Shown: piece after piece, positions 1-5,305 of the stretch
Layout: every line of letters starts with the position of its first letter
Position numbering within the stretch: the stretch's first letter is position 1
DNA from: an uncultured Treponema sp.
Lineage (GTDB): Bacteria > Spirochaetota > Spirochaetia > Treponematales > Treponemataceae
Assembly: GCA_937901865.1 (NCBI GenBank)
Contig: CALDID010000195.1
Location: 1-5,305, forward strand
DNA length: 5,305 nucleotides
Direction: 5' to 3'
Made by a program: the position numbers and the translations under genes
The notes under the pieces: generated by a model
The model's database searches: none
The model's input: only the letters and a program-made list of their open reading frames with translations
Told to the model about the DNA's origin: nothing

Positions 1-441
1 GACCGCGATTGGTATAATAAAGATTATGTAAAGCGAGAAGTGTTCGGTGTGCGCGACAGTGTTGGACACGGATATATGTATTGGAATCAAAGCGGCAGAT
101 ATGAAGATTTATCTCCTGACCCTGCAGACGCTGAATATCCATGGACAGCAAACGAGGCTTCTACAAAATACAGAAAGCCAGCTCTTAGCACAGGAAGCGA
201 CATTGAGCCGTTTATTCCTGTAATCGAAGAAATTATAGAAGAAGAGAAAGCGAAAGAGTTATCTATTCTTGATAGTATTCTTGAGCAAGGGGACGACGAT
301 GAAGAAGCTGGAATGGACATAGAAAAAGAAGAGTATTTAGCTTCTGAGGGCGAAAAACAAGAAATCGGCAAAGTGGGGTTATCGTCATTAGAATTACTGC
401 TTCAAGTGCAAAGTCGGTGGCAGGGATTAGGCGAAAAGTAA
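1..441 (+). CDS. 3' end of unrecognised acidic protein (5' truncated)
   Basis: The frame is open from the first base of the window to a TAA at 439-441, giving 146 visible residues. A GTG at 40 could be read as a start, but it has no convincing Shine-Dalgarno site and the frame stays open upstream, so the gene most likely begins outside the window. The first 60 or so residues are rich in aromatic and polar residues (Trp, Tyr, Asp, Gly), as in an extracytoplasmic or folded soluble domain. From about residue 75 the protein becomes strongly acidic, with runs such as EEIIEEEKAKE and GDDDEE, and it ends in a short Leu-rich, probably helical segment (LSSLELLLQVQ). I see no membrane segment, cysteine motif or catalytic signature, and I do not recognise the family. 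The 64-bp gap to rubrerythrin contains a promoter-like sequence, so the two genes are probably not strictly co-transcribed. The reading frame is secure; the function is unknown. Confidence 0.75.
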   Translation, partial: DRDWYNKDYVKREVFGVRDSVGHGYMYWNQSGRYEDLSPDPADAEYPWTANEASTKYRKPALSTGSDIEPFIPVIEEIIEEEKAKELSILDSILEQGDDDEEAGMDIEKEEYLASEGEKQEIGKVGLSSLELLLQVQSRWQGLGEK

Positions 442-469
442 TTGTTTTTCTGTAAAAATGCGATAGAAT
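442..469 (+). promoter_or_regulatory. Putative sigma-70-type promoter of rubrerythrin
   Basis: A -35-like TTGTTT at 442-447 is followed after 16 bp by a -10-like TAGAAT at 464-469 (five of six consensus positions). Transcription would start near 476, leaving a leader of about 30 nt that contains the GGAGG ribosome site at 493-497. The -35 matches only three of six positions, and I see no convincing PerR- or Fur-like inverted repeat over it. The call rests on spacing and position alone. Confidence 0.45.
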
Positions 470-505
470 AGAAAAGACACACTTATTTTTTCGGAGGATT
501 ATCGT

Positions 506-1042
506 ATGGAACTAAAAGGTTCTAAGACAGAGGCTAATTTGCTCTCTGCTTTTGCAGGAGAGAGCGAGGCAAGAAACAAGTATACGTATTTTGCTTCAAA
601 GGCGAAAAAAGATGGCTTTGTGCAGATTGCAAGCATCTTTGAAGAGACTGCAGCGAACGAAAAAGAACACGCAAAAATCTGGTATAAGCTCCTTTTTGGC
701 GGTGTTGGCTCTACTGTTGAGAATTTGAGGGAAGCGGCAAATGGAGAGAGCTACGAATGGCAGGAGATGTATCCAAAGTTTGCCAAAGAAGCCCGAGAGG
801 AAGGCTTTGAAGAGATTGCAAAGCTCTTTGAGGGTGTGGCTGCTATTGAGAAGGAACACGAGGAGCGATATAAAAAGCTCTTGGCGAATATCGAGGGAGA
901 TTTAGTCTTCTCAAAAGATGGCGATGTGGTTTGGCAATGCGCGAACTGTGGTCATATCTGTGTGGGAAAGAAAGCCCCTGAAGTCTGCCCTGTTTGCAAT
1001 CACCCGCAAAGCTATTTCCAAGTAAAAGCAGAGAATTACTAA
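506..1042 (+). CDS. rbr: Rubrerythrin (diiron/rubredoxin peroxidase)
   Basis: Rubrerythrin is a cytosolic non-haem iron protein that reduces hydrogen peroxide to water in anaerobes, taking electrons from NAD(P)H through rubredoxin-type partners. This 178-residue protein has the classical two-domain layout. The ferritin-like four-helix diiron domain spans about residues 5-130. By alignment from memory with the Desulfovibrio protein, its ligands are E19, E52 and H55 (the EKEH motif), E84 and E87 (YEWQE), and E115 and H118 (EKEH), and all are present. The C-terminal rubredoxin-like domain at about 140-178 carries C145-x2-C148 and C161-x2-C164 for the FeS4 iron. The length is slightly below the 191 residues of the Desulfovibrio enzyme. 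The ATG at 506 is set by GGAGG at 493-497, eight bases upstream. No terminator is visible after the stop, and ftsK follows 78 bp later. The protein looks intact, and the family assignment is very secure; physiological peroxidase activity is inferred from the family. Confidence 0.96.
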   Translation: MELKGSKTEANLLSAFAGESEARNKYTYFASKAKKDGFVQIASIFEETAANEKEHAKIWYKLLFGGVGSTVENLREAANGESYEWQEMYPKFAKEAREEGFEEIAKLFEGVAAIEKEHEERYKKLLANIEGDLVFSKDGDVVWQCANCGHICVGKKAPEVCPVCNHPQSYFQVKAENY

Positions 1043-1107
1043 AAACAATAAATGCGAGCAAAAGAAATCCGATAATAATAGTAATATAAAGTTAAAGAGC
1101 TTTCGAC

Positions 1108-1113
1108 AGAGGT
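1108..1113 (+). promoter_or_regulatory. Ribosome binding site deciding the ftsK start
   Basis: AGAGGT lies seven bases before the ATG at 1121. The TTG at 1118 immediately before it is also in frame, but it would leave only four bases of spacing, so the ATG at 1121 is preferred. Confidence 0.7.
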
Positions 1114-1120
1114 CATTTTG

Positions 1121-4100
1121 ATGAAAAAATCGGAAAAACTTTCGCTCGCAGTGAGTGCTATTCTTTTCGTACTTTCTGCGCTATTTTCCATTGCATTGTT
1201 GGCAGGTTTTTTTTCTGCTGTTTCTAATAACACTTCTATTTTTCATTCGCTTGGCAGAACATTACTTAATGCGTATGGTATAGGAAGTGTTCTCATTCCT
1301 ACATTCTTGCTTGTTGCAGGAATTTTATCTTTTTTGCCGACGTGGTCAGTGCGCCGTTGGTTACTCCTTTCTTGTTCTATAATTCCCTTTTTTACTATTA
1401 TTATAACCGAAAGACTGTGTAAGGGATTTTCCGCAGAGGGCGACTTATTAGGAGCGGTTAAAATCGGAATTACTGTTGTAATTTGTGTATTGCTCCTTAT
1501 CTTAGAGTATCTGTCTTGCTGTATTGCGGCGGATAGATTAGAAAATTGGATTGCATTTAATTTCCCTTCTGATAACAGCAATAACGAAGATAACACCGTT
1601 AAGGCAGATGAGGCAGCAGAGAATAAAAAAGCAGAAGCTCCTCAGGTAGAGTCCCAAGAAGAAACTGAACAAGAAGATTCTGAACAGACAGAAGAAATAA
1701 CAGTGAAGTCAGCAAAGGGTAAGGAGAAAACTCCTGATATTGCGCCTGTTGCAGAAAATACAGGGGATACAGAAGCTGAAACGGTAAAAATTGCAGAGCC
1801 GAGCAGTAGCGATAAAGCAGAGAGCATTACAGAAGTAAGTGTTGGTTCTGAAAATGTATCAGATATAGAAGAATCAGACGAAGAAAAAGAGGAAGAAGCT
1901 CAGGCGGAAGACACTGAAAAAACAGAAATTGCAAAACAAGCTGAAGAGTCTGAAAAAACGGTAGTTGCAGAGAAACAGGCTATTGCCACTACGACAGAAG
2001 AAGAGAAATCCTTAGATGTGAGCTTAGAAGAGATTGAAAAAGCACGCGAAGCTGAGAAAACAGAGCTTGCAAAAAAAGCGGCAGCTAAGGGTGAAAAAAA
2101 AAATGATGTAGAAACTACACTTAGCACTTCTGTAGCTAATGAAGATGATTCTTTTGTCATTGTACCTGTAGACGAAGATGAGGCGGCGTTTATTACGGAC
2201 GATTCTCCGATAGAAACGGATTTAGCCGAAACGGTTGTAGCGGGTACGATTGATTTAAATGCTACAGATGATGTGTTTTCGCAGCCATATAGAGAGCCGC
2301 AATATAACGAAAATGAAGTAAGTGAAGCTGAAAAAGAAGAAAAAAAGCCGAGTGTGTTCGATAAAGCGATTGAAGCGGTAGATGAAAGGGCTCGGCAATA
2401 TGCAAATTCTGATACGCTCGACGCAGATTTCTTTGACATCGATATGAATGAAGAAGATGAAGATGAAAGAGAAGTGCGAGAAGAAAGAGAAAGAAATCTT
2501 CAAAAGATTACTCTATATGAAAACCTCCCTCTTATCGAAAAGCCTATTGTTGTTGGGAAATATGATAAATCTGTTTCAGAACCTCTTAATCCTGTCTTTG
2601 CAAAGATGGAACAAGACGTACAGTCTGAAATCCCGCAAATACTGCAAACGGAACAGACAGAGCCAGTTATTGAGGGAGAACCAAAATTATCGCAAGAGAG
2701 TGCTGAAACAGAAACACCTGCTCAAACATTGGAGAATAATGCAGTAGTTGAAACAGCAGAAAGCACTGAAACTCCAGAAAAAGAGAATACGGCTGAAGAT
2801 AAATTTGAAAGCAAAGAAGAAAGAGCTGAAAGAGAACCTGTCTTAGATGAACAAAATGAAGCTCGTCCGTCGCTTTTGCAAACAGCGATTCATTTAAAAG
2901 CGCAGTCTGTTGCAGAAACGTCAGAGCCTATTTTGGAAGAGCCGAGAGAGGAAGAATCACACATAGAGCTATCAGAGCCGATTGTTGCGCAGGAAGAGCC
3001 GCATGCAGAAATGCAGAGTGAGCCGATTATTGAACAACAAGAAACAGAAGAAGTGCAGGAAGAGAATGAGCCTGTTATTGAAGATGAAGCAGCAGCAGAA
3101 AGAGAGGAAAAAACTGTTGCAGATACAGAAGAACCGTCTATCGAAGAACAGCCTGTTGCCCTTGAAGAAAATCCTGACGCTATTGAAGAATCTCCTGTGG
3201 CTACAGAGAAACCTGCCGTAATTATTGAGATGCCGTCTATGACGGTTGAGAAGCCGTCTGCGACGGTCAGAAAGGCGTATGAAGTGCCGACGGATATTTT
3301 AACGGCGTACAGCGAAAATCCGTATTGGGAAATCGACGAGGAAACAAAGCAGGCGGCGGAAAATCTCACGAACACATTGAGCGAGTTCAAAATCGACGCG
3401 GAAGTTACTGGAATCCGAAAAGGTCCTGTCGTTACGATGTTTGAAATGTTGCCAGCTCCTGGCGTGAAATTGAGCAAAATCGTTGCATTGCAAGACAATA
3501 TTGCGCTTCGCCTTGCCGCAAAGAGCGTGCGTATCGTTGCCCCAATCCCCGGAAAGCGCGCCGTCGGTATTGAAGTGCCGAACAAAGAGCGCGCCGTGGT
3601 CAGCTTCCGCGAAATCATCGAGGAAAATAATCCTGCGTGGACAAAAATGGCGGTGCCTGTCATTCTCGGAAAAGATATTTCGGGCGAATCAAAGATTATG
3701 GATTTGGTCAAAACGCCGCATTTGCTTATTGCTGGCGCGACGGGTGCGGGAAAATCGGTCTGCGTCAATTCGCTTATCCTTTCGATTCTTTACAAGCGAA
3801 GTCCTGAACAGGTGCGCTTGATTTTGATTGACCCGAAAATTGTCGAACTCAAACTCTACAACGACATTCCGCATTTGCTTACCCCTGTTATCACCGAGCC
3901 GAAAAAGGCGTTTCAGGCGTTGCAGTACTGCCTTTGCGAAATGGAGCGGCGATATGCTCTTCTCGACGGAATGCAGGTGCGCGACATCGAAAATTACAAC
4001 AAGCGCATTGTGGAACGCAACATTGCGACGGAAAAACTGCCGTATATCGTGGTGATTATCGACGAGTTTGCCGACCTTATGGCGACGAGCGGCAAGGAAC

Positions 4101-4687
4101 TGGAAACGACGGTTGCTCGCCTGTGCGCAATGAGCCGCGCTGTCGGTATTCATTTGGTGCTTGCCACTCAACGCCCGTCAATCGACGTTATCACGGGTCT
4201 TATCAAGGCAAATATCCCGAGCCGCATTGCGTTTATGGTTGCTTCAAAAATGGACAGCCGCATTATCATCGACCAAATCGGCGCGGAAAAACTTTTGGGC
4301 AAAGGCGATATGCTTTATGCAGGCGTGGTTGACCCGTTCCCGACGCGCATTCAGGGCACGCTTGTTAACGACCTTGAGGTTGAAAACGTTGTGGATTACG
4401 TCAAGCGATTTGGCGAGCCTGATTACATCGACGACGAGATTTTCATTGATGACGACGAAGACGAGGATTCAAACGAATCTTCATATCAGTCAGAGGGCGA
4501 AGACCCGCTGTATGATAAGGCTCTCGACATCGTTATTCAGGCAGGCAAAGCGAGCGCGAGCTATATTCAGCGCAGGCTGAAAATCGGCTATAACCGCGCC
4601 GCGCGTTTGGTCGAGGAGATGGAAGCGCGAGGCATCGTCGGACCTGCCAACGGCTCAAAGCCGCGCGAGATTATCCACATGCCGTAA
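1121..4687 (+). CDS. ftsK: DNA translocase FtsK (full length)
   Basis: FtsK is a septum-anchored hexameric ATPase that pumps chromosomal DNA, aligns dif sites for XerCD recombination and contributes to division through its membrane domain. The 1188-residue product shows every expected part. Four hydrophobic segments lie at about 8-33, 53-72, 79-96 and 112-136 (FtsK_4TM type). A Glu/Ala/Pro-rich, low-complexity linker runs from about 150 to 719 and includes two similar charged helical stretches (EKTEIAK at 266-272, EKTELAK at 312-318). The motor follows from about 720: Walker A GATGAGKS at 872-879, Walker B IVVIIDE at 976-982, and the family motif LATQRPS at 1014-1020. An Asp/Glu-rich spacer at about 1104-1128 joins the motor to the gamma winged helix (1128-1188, containing GYNRAARLVEEMEARGIVG), which in homologues reads KOPS/SRS sequences and activates XerD. 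Total length is close to the E. coli protein (1329). TATAAA at 1085-1090 could be a -10, but no -35 partner is seen, so read-through from rbr is plausible. Oddities are an A10 tract at 2094-2103 and a codon-use switch near the motor boundary. The identification is very secure. Confidence 0.97.
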   Translation: MKKSEKLSLAVSAILFVLSALFSIALLAGFFSAVSNNTSIFHSLGRTLLNAYGIGSVLIPTFLLVAGILSFLPTWSVRRWLLLSCSIIPFFTIIITERLCKGFSAEGDLLGAVKIGITVVICVLLLILEYLSCCIAADRLENWIAFNFPSDNSNNEDNTVKADEAAENKKAEAPQVESQEETEQEDSEQTEEITVKSAKGKEKTPDIAPVAENTGDTEAETVKIAEPSSSDKAESITEVSVGSENVSDIEESDEEKEEEAQAEDTEKTEIAKQAEESEKTVVAEKQAIATTTEEEKSLDVSLEEIEKAREAEKTELAKKAAAKGEKKNDVETTLSTSVANEDDSFVIVPVDEDEAAFITDDSPIETDLAETVVAGTIDLNATDDVFSQPYREPQYNENEVSEAEKEEKKPSVFDKAIEAVDERARQYANSDTLDADFFDIDMNEEDEDEREVREERERNLQKITLYENLPLIEKPIVVGKYDKSVSEPLNPVFAKMEQDVQSEIPQILQTEQTEPVIEGEPKLSQESAETETPAQTLENNAVVETAESTETPEKENTAEDKFESKEERAEREPVLDEQNEARPSLLQTAIHLKAQSVAETSEPILEEPREEESHIELSEPIVAQEEPHAEMQSEPIIEQQETEEVQEENEPVIEDEAAAEREEKTVADTEEPSIEEQPVALEENPDAIEESPVATEKPAVIIEMPSMTVEKPSATVRKAYEVPTDILTAYSENPYWEIDEETKQAAENLTNTLSEFKIDAEVTGIRKGPVVTMFEMLPAPGVKLSKIVALQDNIALRLAAKSVRIVAPIPGKRAVGIEVPNKERAVVSFREIIEENNPAWTKMAVPVILGKDISGESKIMDLVKTPHLLIAGATGAGKSVCVNSLILSILYKRSPEQVRLILIDPKIVELKLYNDIPHLLTPVITEPKKAFQALQYCLCEMERRYALLDGMQVRDIENYNKRIVERNIATEKLPYIVVIIDEFADLMATSGKELETTVARLCAMSRAVGIHLVLATQRPSIDVITGLIKANIPSRIAFMVASKMDSRIIIDQIGAEKLLGKGDMLYAGVVDPFPTRIQGTLVNDLEVENVVDYVKRFGEPDYIDDEIFIDDDEDEDSNESSYQSEGEDPLYDKALDIVIQAGKASASYIQRRLKIGYNRAARLVEEMEARGIVGPANGSKPREIIHMP
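2087..2119 (+). promoter_or_regulatory. Candidate slippage/frameshift site within ftsK linker
   Basis: Ten consecutive A residues lie at 2094-2103, read in frame as GAA AAA AAA AAT. A Shine-Dalgarno-like AAGGG at 2087-2091 precedes them. A perfect 5-bp inverted repeat follows (TGTAG 2107-2111, CTACA 2115-2119, loop AAA). A -1 shift reaches TGA at 2104-2106 and gives a 328-residue product; losing one A reaches TAG at 2109-2111. The elements are plainly visible. That they work together is inference from the known dnaX arrangement, and A-rich coding sequence makes chance a real alternative. Confidence 0.35.
2921..3079 (+). repeat. Degenerate ~16-residue SEPI-type repeats in FtsK linker
   Basis: The motif [S/N]-E-P-[I/V]-[I/L/V] recurs at residues 601-605 (SEPIL), 618-622 (SEPIV), 633-637 (SEPII) and 649-653 (NEPVI), with spacings of 17, 15 and 16 residues. 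The DNA also repeats, GAGCCGATT being shared by the second and third units. A related TEPVI lies upstream at 513-517. This looks like tandem expansion within a disordered acidic linker. Confidence 0.6.
3149..3268 (+). repeat. Six proline heptad repeats just before the FtsK motor
   Basis: Prolines fall at residues 678, 685, 692, 698, 705 and 712 (spacings 7, 7, 6, 7, 7), and units end in Glu with a seven-residue beat, for example ENPDAIE, ESPVATE, KPAVIIE, MPSMTVE. The block ends only a few residues before the motor begins near residue 720. Proline every seventh residue argues against a coiled coil and suggests an extended, semi-rigid spacer. No function can be read directly from it. Confidence 0.6.
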
Positions 4688-4713
4688 GACAAAAGTACAG
4701 GCGATTACGGAAT

Positions 4714-4748
4714 AAAAAAACCTCGATTGAGATACATCGAGGTTTTTT
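4714..4748. terminator. Bidirectional intrinsic terminator between converging genes
   Basis: A perfect 7-bp stem, CCTCGAT at 4721-4727 and ATCGAGG at 4736-4742, encloses an 8-nt loop. It is preceded by seven A residues (4714-4720) and followed by six T residues (4743-4748), so each strand's transcript ends in a U tract. It lies 26 bp after the ftsK stop and about 42 bp beyond the stop of the minus-strand gene, where both converging genes would need it. Confidence 0.9.
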
Positions 4749-4790
4749 GCTTTTTGATAGGTTGTGACTTTACAAAGCTACCCGTAACGG

Positions 4791-5138
4791 TTATTTCTTT
4801 GCAGTCTTTTTCTCTGTTTTTTCTGGAGCGTAGCACTTAACAACAGAATTATCTGTGTGGCTGAACGGAGCTGGAATATATCCGTCTGCTTCCCATTCGT
4901 TTTCCCAGTTTTTGCCGTCCAAAAGATAGCGGAACTGGTATTCTTTTCCAGCTGCAAGAGGCACTTTAATAGAGAAAGAACCGTCTTTTCCCTTTTTAAG
5001 CGGGTTCTCTGTGCTGCTCCAGTTGTTCCAATCGCCTGCGATGGTGATTTCTTCAGCACCATGAGCAGCTTCCGGGGTAACTGTAAAAGTTACATTGCAA
5101 ATTGTCTTATCCTTGCTAAAAGACTTTTTCAAGGCCAT
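4791..5138 (-). CDS. Small stand-alone isoamylase-N/CBM48-like domain protein
   Basis: This 115-residue protein is essentially one early-set immunoglobulin-like domain of the isoamylase N-terminal/CBM48/AMPK-beta glycogen-binding group, with no catalytic domain attached. Diagnostic features are AGDWNNW at 34-40, then KDGSFSIKVPL (51-61), YQFRYLLDGKNWEN (67-80) and ADGYIPAPFSHTDNSVV (84-100), the usual strand-turn order of this fold. The Trp and Asn residues in GDWNNW and the Trp at 78 are candidates for sugar contact by analogy with the family. The last ten residues are Lys-rich (EKTEKKTAKK), probably a flexible basic tail. There is no signal peptide, so it should be cytoplasmic. The ATG (reverse complement of 5136-5138) has a strong ribosome site, AAAGGAG (5152-5146), seven bases upstream. 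It is transcribed convergently to ftsK and shares its terminator. Similar free-standing domains occur in several anaerobic bacteria. Glycogen or starch binding is inferred from the fold, and a regulatory or scaffold role is equally possible. Confidence 0.88.
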   Translation of the reverse strand: MALKKSFSKDKTICNVTFTVTPEAAHGAEEITIAGDWNNWSSTENPLKKGKDGSFSIKVPLAAGKEYQFRYLLDGKNWENEWEADGYIPAPFSHTDNSVVKCYAPEKTEKKTAKK

Positions 5139-5189
5139 AATTAATCTCCTTTCACCTTTTCGGTGGCGGTTGCTAAAATTGATATTTGT

Positions 5190-5218
5190 AGTATACTATA
5201 AAATATATATTTGGTACA
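5190..5218 (-). promoter_or_regulatory. Putative promoter of the CBM48-like gene
   Basis: On the minus strand TATACT (5195-5190) matches five of six -10 positions and lies 17 bp from a weak -35-like TGTACC (5218-5213). Transcription would start near 5183, giving a leader of about 45 nt before the ATG. The -10 lies inside the perfect palindrome TAGTATACTA (5189-5198). The AT-rich context makes chance matches likely, so this is a moderate call. Confidence 0.4.
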
Positions 5219-5220
5219 TA

Positions 5221-5256
5221 AAATTTAGATGAAATTTTTGAATTTCATTTGAGTTT
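5221..5256 (+). promoter_or_regulatory. Leader hairpin upstream of the right-edge gene
   Basis: Bases 5221-5236 can pair with 5241-5256 around the 4-nt loop TTTG. Thirteen pairs are Watson-Crick and three (5224/5253, 5226/5251, 5228/5249) are G-U in the plus-strand transcript; the same three positions would be A-C mismatches in a minus-strand transcript. The inner eight pairs, ATGAAATT with AATTTCAT, are perfect. The stem is almost entirely A-U, so it would be weak. It lies about 33 bp before the ATG at 5290. A -10-like TATAAA at 5197-5202 could start a plus transcript just upstream, though I see no good -35. Confidence 0.35.
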
Positions 5257-5289
5257 GTATAGTTAATTCTTACTTTTATGGAGAAAAGA

Positions 5290-5305
5290 ATGGACAATAG
5301 ACATT
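5290..5305 (+). CDS. Probable start of a plus-strand gene (3' truncated)
   Basis: An ATG at 5290 is preceded by GGAG at 5280-5283, six bases upstream, which is good Shine-Dalgarno spacing. Only five full codons (MDNRH) are in the window, so nothing can be said about the product. The 151-bp AT-rich region before it would be a divergent promoter region shared with the minus-strand CBM48-like gene. The start is supported only by the ribosome site and the open frame. Confidence 0.45.

Noticed and set aside
40..42. GTG as a genuine start for the first gene
   Set aside because: The frame is open to the window edge and no convincing ribosome site precedes it; a truncated longer gene is simpler.
433..450. 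GAAAA...TTTTC pairing after the first gene as a terminator
   Set aside because: The stem is short, purely weak at its core and lacks a following clean T tract; not convincing.
1071..1090. ATA-rich stretch before ftsK as a promoter
   Set aside because: TATAAA at 1085-1090 resembles a -10, but no -35 partner exists at acceptable spacing.
1118..1120. TTG immediately upstream as the ftsK start
   Set aside because: It would leave only four bases from AGAGGT and is a rarer start codon; the adjacent ATG at 1121 has good spacing.
1900..2439. Long Ser-rich open frame on the minus strand opposite the ftsK linker (also another at 2890-3768)
   Set aside because: These are complements of Glu/Ala-rich codons (GAA and GCA read backwards give Ser/Phe/Cys), with no ribosome site or family signature; they are shadows of ftsK.
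3689..4171. Minus-strand open frame opposite the FtsK motor
   Set aside because: It overlaps the Walker motifs of a clearly conserved gene and shows no domain of its own.
4782..4790. CCGTAACGG palindrome beside the end of the CBM48-like gene
   Set aside because: Four-base arms with a one-base centre are too short to mean much, and it is outside the terminator.
4778..5062. Second minus-strand frame overlapping the CBM48-like gene
   Set aside because: It is out of frame with the recognisable GDWNNW domain and has no ribosome site; it is a shadow.
1..5305. CRISPR array, insertion sequence, tRNA or toxin-antitoxin pair
   Set aside because: No regularly spaced direct repeats, terminal inverted repeats with a transposase, cloverleaf sequence or paired small genes were seen on either strand.

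Overview
This is a bacterial chromosomal window with ordinary gene organisation: clear Shine-Dalgarno sites, short intergenic gaps and a bidirectional intrinsic terminator. A classical rubrerythrin points to an anaerobe or microaerophile. The lineage cannot be fixed from the sequence alone. A spirochaete such as Treponema, or another gut or rumen-type anaerobe, would fit, but this is a weak inference.

Layout: (i) 1-441, the 3' end of an unrecognised acidic protein; (ii) 506-1042, rubrerythrin, with a plausible promoter in the preceding 64-bp gap; (iii) 1121-4687, a full-length FtsK-family DNA translocase with four N-terminal membrane segments, a roughly 570-residue Glu-rich linker, a RecA-like motor and a C-terminal gamma winged helix; (iv) 4714-4748, a hairpin terminator flanked by A and T tracts that serves the converging genes on both strands; (v) 4791-5138 on the minus strand, a small stand-alone isoamylase-N/CBM48-like (AMPK-beta-like) domain protein; (vi) 5139-5289, an AT-rich divergent intergenic region with promoter-like and hairpin elements; (vii) 5290 to the end, the probable first codons of a plus-strand gene.

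The genes do not form an obvious pathway. Oxidative-stress defence (rubrerythrin), chromosome segregation and division (FtsK) and possible glycan binding (CBM48-like) sit side by side. Rubrerythrin and ftsK are 78 bp apart with no terminator visible between them, so read-through is possible.

I did not find a clear new multi-gene system. The observations most worth a second look are inside ftsK. One is an A10 tract in the linker with a Shine-Dalgarno-like sequence upstream, a small hairpin downstream and stop codons at once in both other frames. This layout recalls dnaX frameshifting and could yield a short membrane-only FtsK. The other is an abrupt change in synonymous codon use where the motor domain begins. 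A wobble-paired hairpin in the likely 5' leader of the gene at the right edge is a third, weaker candidate.
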